DNA of 64,000 bases, from positions 1-64,000 of the IMG/VR virus record IMGVR_UViG_3300010885_011653, one strand, 5' to 3'. The position numbers were made by a program, and so were the translations under genes. Each line of letters begins with the position of its first letter. The stretch's first letter is position 1. Source of the DNA: a virus. The notes below the pieces were generated by a model that was not told the origin of the DNA, did not search any database, and saw only the letters and a list, made by a program, of their open reading frames with translations. Of the stretch, positions 1 through 7,510 are shown in pieces.

Positions 1-438
1 GCCTACAGACAGTGGCGAGCAGATAGCCACTGTAATTTAATACATGGCTACAGCTTTAGTATGAAGTTTTACTTTGGCACCAACGACCTGGATGTACGCA
101 ACTGGGCAGCAGACTACGGTGGATTAAAAGAATTAAAGAACGTATTAGAAAGCCAATTTGACCATACCTTACTGGTAGCAGAAGATGATCCAGAACTAGA
201 AACATACAAGTTACTTGAATCAAAGAACATGGCCAAGCTGACTATACTGCCTAAACTAGGGTGCGAAGGGCTTGCTGATCAATTGTACCGGTATGTCAAT
301 GGTGTGTATATTCCTGACATGTGGGGACAGGCAGAAGCAGATCGTTTGTGGTGCTACAGAGTAGAAGTACGTGAAACACAATCAAATATGGCGTTCCGTG
401 AAGGACACCGTGAATGGAATGAGGATTTATTTGCATGA
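1..438 (+). CDS. queD: 6-carboxytetrahydropterin synthase QueD, 5'-truncated by window edge
   Basis: The reading frame is open from base 1, so the protein begins outside the window; the first internal Met is at base 61. QueD converts dihydroneopterin triphosphate to 6-carboxytetrahydropterin, the step before QueE in 7-deazaguanine (preQ0) synthesis. Visible family marks are a Cys followed by HGY near visible residues 11-17 (CNLIHGYSF), RNWAADYGGLK, FDHTLL with the following acidic DDPE, GCEGLADQL, and a C-terminal VEVRET strand carrying the pterin-anchoring Glu. Most family members have HGH where this has HGY, so one expected zinc His looks replaced. It overlaps the MazG-like gene by 4 bases (ATGA) and lies just before queE, which supports the assignment. 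Confidence 0.85.
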   Translation, partial: AYRQWRADSHCNLIHGYSFSMKFYFGTNDLDVRNWAADYGGLKELKNVLESQFDHTLLVAEDDPELETYKLLESKNMAKLTILPKLGCEGLADQLYRYVNGVYIPDMWGQAEADRLWCYRVEVRETQSNMAFREGHREWNEDLFA

Positions 439-710
439 TGAATAATAAAATTAATGAAACTCTGGTTATATTGCAGGAAGAATGTGCTGAAGTTATTCAA
501 GAAGTAAGCAAGTGTTTTCGCTTTGGCATTGATGCCATGCACAAAGATGGTATGGTACATCGTTCCAAGCTGGAAATGGAAATTGGTGATATGTTAGCCA
601 TGGTTGATATCTTGTTGGATCAAGGTGTTATTACACAAAAGAATCTTGACTTGGCAAAACAAAACAAAGTAAACAAACTTAAAATTTATTCGAGTATATA
701 TGAAGATTAA
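435..710 (+). CDS. MazG-like nucleotide pyrophosphohydrolase
   Basis: This 91-residue all-alpha protein has the MazG signature: an EECAEVIQE helix (EExxE type, about residues 15-23) and a later EIGDMLAMVD helix (ExxD type, about residues 50-59), which together bind Mg2+ to cleave NTPs to NMP and pyrophosphate. The length fits the short phage MazG-like/dUTPase-superfamily proteins. The start overlaps the queD stop (ATGA) and the end overlaps the queE start by 11 bases, so the three are co-translated. Phage MazG proteins are thought to adjust nucleotide or alarmone pools. Here it may simply be a passenger between the two deazaguanine genes. Confidence 0.8.
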   Translation: MMNNKINETLVILQEECAEVIQEVSKCFRFGIDAMHKDGMVHRSKLEMEIGDMLAMVDILLDQGVITQKNLDLAKQNKVNKLKIYSSIYED

Positions 711-1560
711 AGTCAGCGAAATCTTTTATAGTCTACAAGGCGAAGGTCGCTTTATTGGTGTGCCTAGTGTTTTCTTAAGAACATATGGCTGTAACTTTAC
801 CTGTAGTGGGTTTGGTTGCAAGCCTGGTGAAAAAAGCACAGAAGCAGACGAAGTTGGTCGAGTAGTAGACAAGTATAAAACATTCTTAGAACTACCCTTG
901 GTAACCACAGGTTGCGATAGCTATGCAAGTTGGCATCCAGACTTTAAACATCTGAGCCCAACACATACCACCGAAGAGCTGGTAGAAAAAATGTTGGCAT
1001 TAACTCCTAACAATCAGTGGATGCAAAACAATGGAAATGATGTACACTTGGTTATCACAGGTGGCGAGCCATTGCTGGGTTGGCAACGTGCATATAAAGA
1101 ATTGCTAAGTCATCCACGTATGGCAGACTTAAAGAACATTACATTTGAAACTAATGGTACTCAAGAACTACACGAAGACTTCCGTGATTTCTTAATCGAC
1201 TGGGCAGATGAAAAATCTAGTCGAGAAGTTACATTTAGTGTAAGTGCCAAACTAAGTGCTAGTGGAGAAACTTGGGAAGATGCTATTAAGCCTAAGATTG
1301 TCAATATCTATCAAACATACGGGCATGTATATCTTAAGTTTGTTGTTGAAACAGTTGAACATGTTGATGAAGCTGTTCGAGCTGTTGATGCATTTAGACA
1401 TGACGGATTCAAAGGCTCAGTATATTTGATGCCACAGGGCGGTATTGTTGAGCCATATGATGCTAACAAATTAACCATTGCCAATATCTGCTGTGAGCGC
1501 GGATTTAACTACAGTCCACGCTTACACGTAGATTTGTGGGGCAACGGGTGGGGCAAGTAA
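700..1560 (+). CDS. queE: 7-carboxy-7-deazaguanine synthase QueE (radical SAM)
   Basis: QueE is the radical SAM enzyme that ring-contracts 6-carboxytetrahydropterin to 7-carboxy-7-deazaguanine. The N-terminus has the family signature SEIFYSLQGEG, followed by RTYGCNFTC, with GGEPLLGW at about residues 125-132 and TFETNGT after it. The cluster loop is unusual: C31-x3-C35 is followed by a second candidate at C40 and then, after an insertion of more than 30 residues, by GCDSYASW with C72, which resembles the sequence that normally directly follows CX3C in QueE. At 286 residues it is longer than the usual 210-240, mainly because of this loop and extra helices. With QueD it suggests the phage makes preQ0-type bases, as known phages do for 7-deazaguanine DNA modification. 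QueC, FolE and the DNA transglycosylase are not in this window. Confidence 0.9.
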   Translation: MKIKVSEIFYSLQGEGRFIGVPSVFLRTYGCNFTCSGFGCKPGEKSTEADEVGRVVDKYKTFLELPLVTTGCDSYASWHPDFKHLSPTHTTEELVEKMLALTPNNQWMQNNGNDVHLVITGGEPLLGWQRAYKELLSHPRMADLKNITFETNGTQELHEDFRDFLIDWADEKSSREVTFSVSAKLSASGETWEDAIKPKIVNIYQTYGHVYLKFVVETVEHVDEAVRAVDAFRHDGFKGSVYLMPQGGIVEPYDANKLTIANICCERGFNYSPRLHVDLWGNGWGK

Positions 1561-1808
1561 TGCCGATCCCAGAGAGTATTAGCATTGCTGGACCAGAAAA
1601 CTATAGTGAAGAACGTTTTTTAGAACGTGCAGACACAGAAGTTAAATGGTCACTACGTCCAAGACGTTGTCATGTTAGCGGTCGTTGGTTGTGGCTCACA
1701 CAAGCCTATCGTGCTGTGTTTGTTATCCACGGTCCAGGAGATCCTGCTGTTTGGTACCGTTGGTACAGTACCACAGAAATGCTTATATTAAAATTAAAAC
1801 ATGGATGA
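1560..1808 (+). CDS. small conserved-type hypothetical protein
   Basis: This 82-residue protein is not recognised. Its start is placed at the ATG overlapping the queE stop (TAATG), which gives MPIPES; longer in-frame starts lie inside queE. The sequence is rich in Trp, Arg and Tyr (LRPRRCHVSGRWLWLTQAYR, then WYRWYSTTEMLIL), which suggests a compact beta-rich fold. It ends 8 bases into the next gene. Its position directly behind queE suggests co-expression but no function. Confidence 0.6.
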   Translation: MPIPESISIAGPENYSEERFLERADTEVKWSLRPRRCHVSGRWLWLTQAYRAVFVIHGPGDPAVWYRWYSTTEMLILKLKHG

Positions 1809-2280
1809 AAAGAAATCTAACGTAACAGACGGACGTGAAAGTTTTGATATTACTGTAGGCAATACTTTAGTTGCTTTCTTTAATCGTAACGTAAGTACAT
1901 ACCCTACCGAAGCTGGTGGACCCAAGTTTGATCTAGTTCCTGTTGAAAAACAAAAAGATGTCATGCTGAACGTGGCACGTATGCATGCCAATCAAGAGTA
2001 TAACAGGATCATGGAATTAGTTGATGTACTACAAAAACAGGCCTCAGAATTAAAGCGCAGATTAGATATTACCGACATGGTTCATGCGGCTAAATACGAG
2101 TTCCAGGTAGCACATGGCCAGACATACTGGTTAGTACAAGATACACGTCAAAACAAACTTATACTATGTGGCATGGGACCAAACGGTTGGTCAGCTGGTG
2201 CTCCTGTGTGGTACAAGTATATTGTAGCAGTAAAATGGCTAGGTGATTACACCTGGATTGAAGTACCTGAAGAGGAATGA
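1801..2280 (+). CDS. DUF2452-like hypothetical protein
   Basis: This 159-residue protein has a C-terminal half (about residues 95-155) in which an alternating pattern GQTYWLVQ...LCGMGPNGW...APVWYKYIVAVKWLGDYTWIEV resembles DUF2452 proteins, a family of unknown function found in marine T4-like phages, bacteria and eukaryotes. A helical segment around residues 70-92 (MELVDVLQKQASELKRRL) is a likely coiled coil. It overlaps the previous gene by 8 bases and sits in the same unit. No catalytic motif is evident. Confidence 0.6.
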   Translation: MDEKKSNVTDGRESFDITVGNTLVAFFNRNVSTYPTEAGGPKFDLVPVEKQKDVMLNVARMHANQEYNRIMELVDVLQKQASELKRRLDITDMVHAAKYEFQVAHGQTYWLVQDTRQNKLILCGMGPNGWSAGAPVWYKYIVAVKWLGDYTWIEVPEEE

Positions 2281-2281
2281 T

Positions 2282-2707
2282 ATGTTCGACAAATTAAAAA
2301 ATATGTTTAAGAGTCCAGAACTGTTGACGCCAGTTCCAAATGAAGCTGTTAAACAGCTTAAAAAAGAACGTGCTAAGAAACCCGCTAAATCTGCTAAAGA
2401 TCTCGCGACAGAAGCAGGCGAACCTTATGTGGCTATTCTTAGTGTAGAGCTAGATCCAGAAAACATTGGCAATGGCGCATTTGAATTGGATTGGAATGAC
2501 AAATTTATTACCAATTTGGTTCGTGCAGGATATCAGCAAAAGGCCGGAGAAGAAGAAACCGTTATTGTAGACCGTTGGTTTGCTGATGTATGCAAAAACG
2601 TATTGTCTGAAAATTTCGAGCAGTGGGAAGCCAACCAACCATATGATAACCGACCACGCAACGTAGACCGTAAAGATCTAGGAAACGGTAAAACGGAAGT
2701 AAGTTAG
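2282..2707 (+). CDS. conserved marine T4-like phage hypothetical protein
   Basis: The 141-residue form starts at ATG 2282, preceded by AGAGGA about 8 bases upstream; an upstream in-frame Met lies inside the preceding gene and is less likely. The N-terminal 50 residues are Lys/Ala-rich and probably disordered (KKERAKKPAKSAKDLA). The body has EAGEPYVAILSVELDP, ELDWNDKFI and IVDRWFADVC, segments I recognise as recurring in T4-like marine virus proteins of unknown function. No enzyme motif is visible. Confidence 0.7.
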   Translation: MFDKLKNMFKSPELLTPVPNEAVKQLKKERAKKPAKSAKDLATEAGEPYVAILSVELDPENIGNGAFELDWNDKFITNLVRAGYQQKAGEEETVIVDRWFADVCKNVLSENFEQWEANQPYDNRPRNVDRKDLGNGKTEVS

Positions 2708-2708
2708 G

Positions 2709-2737
2709 TTGACCATTAAATAATTATATGCTACTAT
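2709..2737 (+). promoter_or_regulatory. sigma-70-like promoter before the exonuclease gene
   Basis: TTGACC (2709-2714), a 17-base spacer and TACTAT (2732-2737) lie in the short A+T-rich gap before the exonuclease gene at 2766. The -35 box is close to consensus, and an alternative -10 (TATTAT) overlaps it. Confidence 0.5.
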
Positions 2738-2765
2738 TATAACATATAACTTTAATTGGAAATTC

Positions 2766-3761
2766 ATGCGTTACTTACTTGTAGATACAGCTAACACATT
2801 CTTTCGTGCTAGACACGCCGCACACCGTCAGGCTGATACTTGGGATCGGCTTGGTTTTGCCATTCACGTTACGCTAAATAGTGTTAGTAAGAGTTTTAGA
2901 GATCAAAAAGCAGACCACGTTATTTTCTGTTTAGAAGGACGTAGTTGGCGCAAAGATTTTTATACACCATACAAGGCCAACCGTACTGTAGCTCGTGCGG
3001 CACTTACAGAAAAAGAACAAGAAGAAGATAAGTTATTTTGGGAGACCTTTGATACTCTCAAAGACTACCTTGCTAACAAGACAAACTGCACAGTTTTACA
3101 ACACCCCGAATTAGAAGCAGATGATTTAATTGCTGGTTTTATTCAAGCTCATCCTGCAGACCATCATACTATTGTATCTAGCGATACAGACTTTCATCAA
3201 TTACTAGCAGAAAACGTAAATCAATATAACGGAATTGCAGATGAACTCCATACTATACAAGGTATTTTCGACAAAAAAGGTAAAGCAGTCATCGATAAAA
3301 AAACTAAGGAAGCAAAAACAATTCCGGATCCTAGCTGGATTCTTTTCGAAAAGTGTATGCGGGGAGATCCCACTGACAATGTGTTTAGTGCGTACCCTGG
3401 GGTCCGTACGGTTGGAAGTAAAAATAAAGTCGGGCTCACCGAAGCATTTGCAGATAAAGATGCGAAAGGCTTTGCGTGGAATAATTTGATGCTACAGCGG
3501 TGGACTGATCATAACAACGTTGAACACAAGGTTTTGGATGATTATAATCGTAACGTAACTCTGGTTGATTTGTCTGCACAACCTGCAGATATCAAAGCTA
3601 AAATTACAGAAACTATCACAGCAGGTGCAGTACCACTTGGTCGCCCCATGGTAGGAGCACATTTCCTAAAACTATGCGGCAAGTATGATTTAGTTAAGAT
3701 GTCAGAAATGTCTGACAGTTTTGTTCGCTTCTTAGAAGCAAGTTATCCGGAAAAAGAATAA
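2766..3761 (+). CDS. 5'-3' exonuclease / RNase H (FEN family)
   Basis: This 331-residue protein belongs to the FEN/T4 RNase H family, which removes RNA primers and 5' flaps on the lagging strand. Metal-binding acidic residues are in place: D7 in LLVD, the ELEADD cluster (about 115-120), SSDTDF (about 138-143), and the helix-3-turn-helix entry GDPTDN (about 200-205). Arg/Lys residues at WRKDFYTPYKANR fit the helical-arch DNA contact region. The length matches T4 RNase H (about 305) with a small insertion. It has its own promoter immediately upstream and is followed within 1 base by the AbrB-like ORF. Confidence 0.92.
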   Translation: MRYLLVDTANTFFRARHAAHRQADTWDRLGFAIHVTLNSVSKSFRDQKADHVIFCLEGRSWRKDFYTPYKANRTVARAALTEKEQEEDKLFWETFDTLKDYLANKTNCTVLQHPELEADDLIAGFIQAHPADHHTIVSSDTDFHQLLAENVNQYNGIADELHTIQGIFDKKGKAVIDKKTKEAKTIPDPSWILFEKCMRGDPTDNVFSAYPGVRTVGSKNKVGLTEAFADKDAKGFAWNNLMLQRWTDHNNVEHKVLDDYNRNVTLVDLSAQPADIKAKITETITAGAVPLGRPMVGAHFLKLCGKYDLVKMSEMSDSFVRFLEASYPEKE

Positions 3762-3762
3762 C

Positions 3763-3942
3763 ATGACACGTTGGACTATCACGCTCGAAGAAGCAGATGA
3801 CGGCAGTGGCGATTTAGTTATGCCATTACCGCAAGATCTATTAGATGGCGCTGGATGGAAAGAAGGCGATACCATTGAGTGGATTGACAACAACAACGGC
3901 ACTTGGTCGATGAAGAAAGTAGAAGTAACCGATAACAAATGA
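3763..3942 (+). CDS. AbrB/SpoVT-like 59-residue protein
   Basis: This ORF of 59 codons (MTRWTITLEE...KKVEVTDNK) starts 1 base after the exonuclease stop and ends in an ATGA overlap with the next gene, so it is surely translated. The pattern WTITLEE...GDLVMPLPQDLLDGAGWKEGDTIEW resembles the swapped-hairpin AbrB/SpoVT/MazE fold (beta-hairpin, helix, then GWKEGD-x-hydrophobic strand). Similar short proteins occur in marine T4-like phages next to exonuclease genes. A DNA-binding role is inferred from the fold only. Confidence 0.75.
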   Translation: MTRWTITLEEADDGSGDLVMPLPQDLLDGAGWKEGDTIEWIDNNNGTWSMKKVEVTDNK

Positions 3943-4127
3943 AATTCTTTAATCTATCTACTGTTATTGTATTAATTATGACTGTTGCAAGTATATTTGC
4001 AATACTCAACTGGCCCAGAAATGGTGTTGTGGTATATAACTGTACTATTGCTGAAATTAGTCCAGACATTCCCCTTAAAGTCAAAGAGGCCTGCAGGAAG
4101 GCCAACGCAGAGGCATATAGAAAATGA
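3939..4127 (+). CDS. small single-pass membrane protein
   Basis: This 62-residue protein has one N-terminal hydrophobic segment (about residues 5-24, LSTVIVLIMTVASIFAILNW) followed by a short hydrophilic tail with two Cys (VYNC..., EACRK). The tail motif EISPDIPLKVKEACRK recurs in T4-like marine phage proteins of unknown function. It overlaps both neighbours by 4 bases (ATGA), so it is translationally coupled. Topology and function are not known. Confidence 0.7.
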   Translation: MKFFNLSTVIVLIMTVASIFAILNWPRNGVVVYNCTIAEISPDIPLKVKEACRKANAEAYRK

Positions 4128-4492
4128 TCAACATTAAAATTGCATTACTAATTTTGTTACTATTGCAAATCAAACATTGGTATATTGATTTTGTCAATCA
4201 ATCAATGGAAGAAGTTAAATCAAAAGGCATATACGGCGACTGGCCGGGTATATGGCACAGTGGCAAACATGGATTGGCCACTGCTGTTATCTTTAGCCTA
4301 TTTGTTAGTGCCCCAGTGGCGTTTGCCATTGGCGTATTAGATTTTGCCACACACTATCACACCGATTGGACCAAAATGAATTACGGTAACCGTGATATTA
4401 CCACTCCACAATTCTGGAACCACCTTGGCCTTGACCAAATGGCGCACCAGATTGTGTATATTATATTGATAGGATTAATTGTATGGAAATGA
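4124..4492 (+). CDS. DUF3307-like membrane protein
   Basis: This 122-residue protein has three likely membrane segments: residues 3-16, about 50-75 (ATAVIFSLFVSAPVAFAIGV) and 107-121. Polar residues between them fit DUF3307: QIKHWYIDFV near the N-terminus, a GIYGDWPG...HSGKHGLAT segment, HYHTDWTK, and FWNHLGLDQMAHQ. The His/Asp-rich loops could bind a metal or form an active site at the membrane, but the family has no established function. It is coupled by short overlaps to both neighbours. Confidence 0.8.
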   Translation: MINIKIALLILLLLQIKHWYIDFVNQSMEEVKSKGIYGDWPGIWHSGKHGLATAVIFSLFVSAPVAFAIGVLDFATHYHTDWTKMNYGNRDITTPQFWNHLGLDQMAHQIVYIILIGLIVWK

Positions 4493-4956
4493 TTGCAAAA
4501 CCCGTAGTAAAGAATAAATTCTGGATTGTAGAATCCCAAGGTACCAAGATTGGTAACATACAGGCCTGTGATGAAGGCGGTGTTGTATATGTACACGACA
4601 ACCAACGTGAAATGTTTCCCAGCATCAAACTGCTCAGTACCAAGTACAACATCACCTTTGTCAAAGCAGAAAAGCCTAAGAAGATCAAACAAGATGTTTA
4701 TGATGTCTATGGCTTTCCAACCAACACACAGCCCAACAACGAAGTATTAGATGTACAGCGTTACTTGCCTATATACACCAAAGGTGTTAAAAGCAAGAGT
4801 TTCTTTTGTGCCGGCTATTACATTATTAAGTTTAGCAGTACTTGGGTTCGTGCTTATTGCCCTAAGTTAATTACATTGAATCGCTACGAATACGAAGGTC
4901 CGTTTAAGACACAAGATCGTATGCTAGAAGCAATGAAGGAAGCAAATGGACAATAA
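4483..4956 (+). CDS. conserved marine phage hypothetical protein
   Basis: This protein has 157 residues, or 155 if the second Met (MIAKPV) is used. It opens with KNKFWIVESQGTKIGNIQ, a pattern I have seen in T4-like marine phage proteins of unknown function; the rest is beta-rich with aromatic residues and no catalytic motif. It overlaps the DUF3307 gene by 10 bases and the following gene by 11. No function is assigned. Confidence 0.65.
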   Translation: MEMIAKPVVKNKFWIVESQGTKIGNIQACDEGGVVYVHDNQREMFPSIKLLSTKYNITFVKAEKPKKIKQDVYDVYGFPTNTQPNNEVLDVQRYLPIYTKGVKSKSFFCAGYYIIKFSSTWVRAYCPKLITLNRYEYEGPFKTQDRMLEAMKEANGQ

Positions 4957-5158
4957 TTTGCCATTACAGATTAAAAAGTTTAACGATAAGGTCAGAGCCA
5001 TGAATCAAAGTAATGGCAAGGTTCTTACACTAAATGCTGAAGAAGCTCGCGGTTTACACGCCGAAATCTATGATTTGATGGCCACAATTAGCCATCTAGC
5101 CAACTCTGCTACTAACGAGCCAACTGTTGCTATTAGCATGGATGGTGGTAAATTTTAA
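4946..5158 (+). CDS. small helical hypothetical protein
   Basis: This 70-residue protein is mostly predicted helix (LQIKKFNDKVRAMN, then LNAEEARGLHAEIYDLMATI) with a flexible C-terminus. It resembles the small conserved ORFs that sit between structural and replication genes in T4-like marine phages. It starts inside the end of the previous gene and ends just before a late-promoter-like motif, so it is likely the last gene of its unit. Confidence 0.6.
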   Translation: MDNNLPLQIKKFNDKVRAMNQSNGKVLTLNAEEARGLHAEIYDLMATISHLANSATNEPTVAISMDGGKF

Positions 5159-5179
5159 CTAAATATGCGTATATATTGA

Positions 5180-5188
5180 GATAAATAA
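5180..5188 (+). promoter_or_regulatory. T4-type late promoter motif
   Basis: GATAAATAA lies 23 bases before the ATG at 5211. It matches the single-box late promoters of T4-like phages (TATAAATA core). The same core appears at a similar distance before tail genes on the minus strand of this window. Confidence 0.45.
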
Positions 5189-5210
5189 ACTGCGTATCGA
5201 GGATCATTAA

Positions 5211-5498
5211 ATGAGCAGACCTAAACCAACTGTGTTGTTGGACCATGTGAACAAAACCAATTATAAGAGCGAGCAGGTATTGAGCTCTGACGGTATCTGG
5301 GCGGTCTTTTACAACAATCAATCTATCAATCTCAAGACACATAATATACTTGTGTCGTATCCTGGCCCTAAGTACAAGAAGGTAAGTTTCAGTAATCCGG
5401 GTCATGCTATTAATCTTTGCAAGAAACTCAACACCTTGTTTAAGACCGACAAGTTCAGCGTTCACTTGCTCAAAGCCGGTGACAAAATTTTCCCCTAA
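5211..5498 (+). CDS. hypothetical protein
   Basis: This 95-residue protein is not recognised. The ATG follows TCGAGGATC, an acceptable ribosome-binding site, and a late-promoter-like GATAAATAA lies 23 bases upstream. The sequence is mixed alpha/beta (a basic middle, VSYPGPKYKKVSFSNPGHA, then an amphipathic helix), without Cys clusters or nucleotide-binding motifs. The next gene begins inside its end. Confidence 0.6.
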   Translation: MSRPKPTVLLDHVNKTNYKSEQVLSSDGIWAVFYNNQSINLKTHNILVSYPGPKYKKVSFSNPGHAINLCKKLNTLFKTDKFSVHLLKAGDKIFP

Positions 5499-5859
5499 GC
5501 GGTACACTCAAAGTCAGCTAAGTAAAATCTTTTTTGAATTAGCTGACGTGCCCGTTGGCCACCACCATCAACATCGCATGAACATCTGGACCAATCCCAC
5601 TGACAATAACAGTCTACGACTTACCTTAGCGGGCTTGCAGTTTGTTAAAAGCAATCTTGATCTTAAGAGTTATAAATTTGAACTTGAAGAAGAACTAACC
5701 AACCAAAACATCTTACAGTTAGAACGATTATTCCAAGGTCCTTACTACTTGCTCAAACGCCAGAAAATAATAGTGTTCGAAGAAAGTGAGGCCATGATGC
5801 TGACCTTACACGGCAACAATCTTAAGGCCTATTTGGATAACTTAGAATCAACAAGTTAG
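5479..5859 (+). CDS. hypothetical protein, GTG start
   Basis: The frame is open from 5404, but its first part only mirrors the preceding gene. I place the start at GTG 5479, giving 126 residues beginning VTKFSPKRYTQSQLSKIFFELADVP; a basic N-terminus followed by helix is typical of the conserved marine phage version. A HHHQH run at about residues 28-32 could bind metal. It overlaps the previous gene by 20 bases and precedes the promoter-bearing gap at 5.9 kb. The function is unknown. Confidence 0.55.
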   Translation: MTKFSPKRYTQSQLSKIFFELADVPVGHHHQHRMNIWTNPTDNNSLRLTLAGLQFVKSNLDLKSYKFELEEELTNQNILQLERLFQGPYYLLKRQKIIVFEESEAMMLTLHGNNLKAYLDNLESTS

Positions 5860-5889
5860 TACACACTAACCTAAATTTAACCAAAATAG

Positions 5890-5918
5890 TTGACGTTATA
5901 CAGGTTATACTGTATAGT
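5890..5918 (+). promoter_or_regulatory. strong sigma-70-like promoter
   Basis: TTGACG (5890-5895), a 17-base spacer ending in TG, and TATAGT (5913-5918). It lies in the 120-base gap before the ParB-like gene. The rest of the gap holds a leader with AAGGAA close to the ATG at 5980 and no other gene. Confidence 0.75.
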
Positions 5919-5979
5919 TACAAATAGCAGTACATTTATTAACTGATCCCATATTGTTTGGGTAAAAAGGAAAACTAAA

Positions 5980-7026
5980 ATGGTACAACGCCTCACACGT
6001 AAATTATCTGACGTGGCTCAAGAAGTCGAACTCCAACTCAAAGCCCACTATAACGTAACCGACAAAGACCTTGCCGCTTGGCGCTATGCGTCTAGAGCCT
6101 GTGGTTCATTCCCACTAAGCAACATGGTACCTATTGCCGATCTTTGGATTGACTACGAAGTTCAACGTGACGTGCTACATAAGCATATTATCAACATTAT
6201 GAAGAAATGGGACAGCCAGATTTGTAGTCCTGTTTCTGCTTGTCGACTAGTTCACACCGATCGAATTAACACATATGATGGCCAACATCGTACTATCAGC
6301 GCGGCAATCTTGGGCTTTGTAGAAGTTCCTTGTGCTGTGGTAGTAACAGACGACAAGAACTTTGCCAGTTATGCTTTCGAAATGCTCAATGACACTGGCG
6401 TTAAACGTCTAACTCCAGGCGACTTGCATCGCAATGCACTGGTGCGTTTTAAAAATGGTAGCCGTGATATTAAGGTTGTACGTGCTCGTGCAATGCAAGA
6501 TCAATTTGATTCGCTTGGGATTGATTTACAAGATAAAAATTCCCGTAGCAGTCCTGCTTTACGTGGCGACAACGACTATTTTATGAGTCACTTTAAGTAT
6601 GCACAAAAGGGCATTGAAATTGATGAGAGCGGCAAAGTACTACACAGTATTTTAAGCGCAATCAAAGAAGTATTTCCATTACAAGAAGAAATTGATCAAG
6701 GTGTGTTTATTGGCTTGTACGAATTGCAACGGCTAATTGGCACCAACCCTAATCTTAACATGCCTGCTGATTGGATGAAAACTTTATTGGTTAGCGTTAA
6801 AACTAGCTTTAAGAGTTCACGTCTTGCACATGATAAGGCCAAGGTACAATGGGAACATACTCATCCTGGTGCAGGTTGGACTGCTCCAATGGCTATGGCT
6901 AACTTTATGCGTGAGTTACATATTCACAACGGCGGTAAGTTAAACTTGCCATATCACGGGGAAGGTAGTAAAGTGGGTATTGAAGCTGGTAATTTCGTAC
7001 CTGGCTTATTCCCGGAGGTAGCATAA
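5980..7026 (+). CDS. ParB/DGQHR-like domain protein
   Basis: This 348-residue protein has YDGQHRTISAAILGF (about residues 105-119), the signature loop of ParB/sulfiredoxin-like and DGQHR proteins, preceded by a segment consistent with a ParB-type beta-core. ParB-like phage proteins can be CTPases, nucleases or transcription-linked factors; which applies is not visible. The C-terminal half is helical with an IGTNPNLNMPADW segment and no recognised domain. It has its own strong promoter and AAGGAA ribosome site. Its last codons contain the GGAGGT that serves the following HNH gene. Confidence 0.7.
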   Translation: MVQRLTRKLSDVAQEVELQLKAHYNVTDKDLAAWRYASRACGSFPLSNMVPIADLWIDYEVQRDVLHKHIINIMKKWDSQICSPVSACRLVHTDRINTYDGQHRTISAAILGFVEVPCAVVVTDDKNFASYAFEMLNDTGVKRLTPGDLHRNALVRFKNGSRDIKVVRARAMQDQFDSLGIDLQDKNSRSSPALRGDNDYFMSHFKYAQKGIEIDESGKVLHSILSAIKEVFPLQEEIDQGVFIGLYELQRLIGTNPNLNMPADWMKTLLVSVKTSFKSSRLAHDKAKVQWEHTHPGAGWTAPMAMANFMRELHIHNGGKLNLPYHGEGSKVGIEAGNFVPGLFPEVA

Positions 7027-7027
7027 T

Positions 7028-7510
7028 ATGGCAAACGGACAAAGAGAAAAATGTGCTAATATTGGTTGTAATAATTTACAAATTCCGTCGCGTGGTAAAA
7101 TTGGTGCCCACGGAACTCGATATAGGGCAGTATGCAGTTTGTGTCACGAGTCTAGTTATAAAGGATACAATTTACCATATGGGATAACTGATTTTAAAAA
7201 GTATTGTTGCAGTAACCATAATGGAAAATTAGGATTCCCGTGCTCAACCGATCACAGTAAAATACAAGATACACGAGGTAAGTTTCATATCGACCACATA
7301 AACGGAGACTGTACTAATAATCAGTTAGATAATTTACAAGAGTTATGTTTAAACTGTCATCAAGAAAAAGGTATGAGAGCAGGCGATTATGCTAAAACTA
7401 GTAATACAGGAAGAGCATCAAACTCTGTAAAAAAGTCAAAACCGGTTAATGTGTTCGAAGAGTTATTCGAATATACTAACTATAATGTTAGAGAATACAA
7501 AAATGCTTAA
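7028..7510 (+). CDS. HNH endonuclease, probably a free-standing homing enzyme
   Basis: This 160-residue protein has an HNH core HIDHINGDCTNNQLDNLQEL (about residues 88-107) followed by CLNCHQEK; together with earlier Cys pairs (CANIGC, CSLCHE) it forms zinc-binding CxxC knuckles. This layout is typical of phage HNH homing endonucleases. The gene starts 1 base after the ParB-like stop, using a GGAGGT embedded in that gene. Its codons differ from those of its neighbours: AGA, AGG and CGA for Arg, and more A+T-rich third positions, where the neighbours use mostly CGT. This suggests recent insertion. Confidence 0.85.
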   Translation: MANGQREKCANIGCNNLQIPSRGKIGAHGTRYRAVCSLCHESSYKGYNLPYGITDFKKYCCSNHNGKLGFPCSTDHSKIQDTRGKFHIDHINGDCTNNQLDNLQELCLNCHQEKGMRAGDYAKTSNTGRASNSVKKSKPVNVFEELFEYTNYNVREYKNA

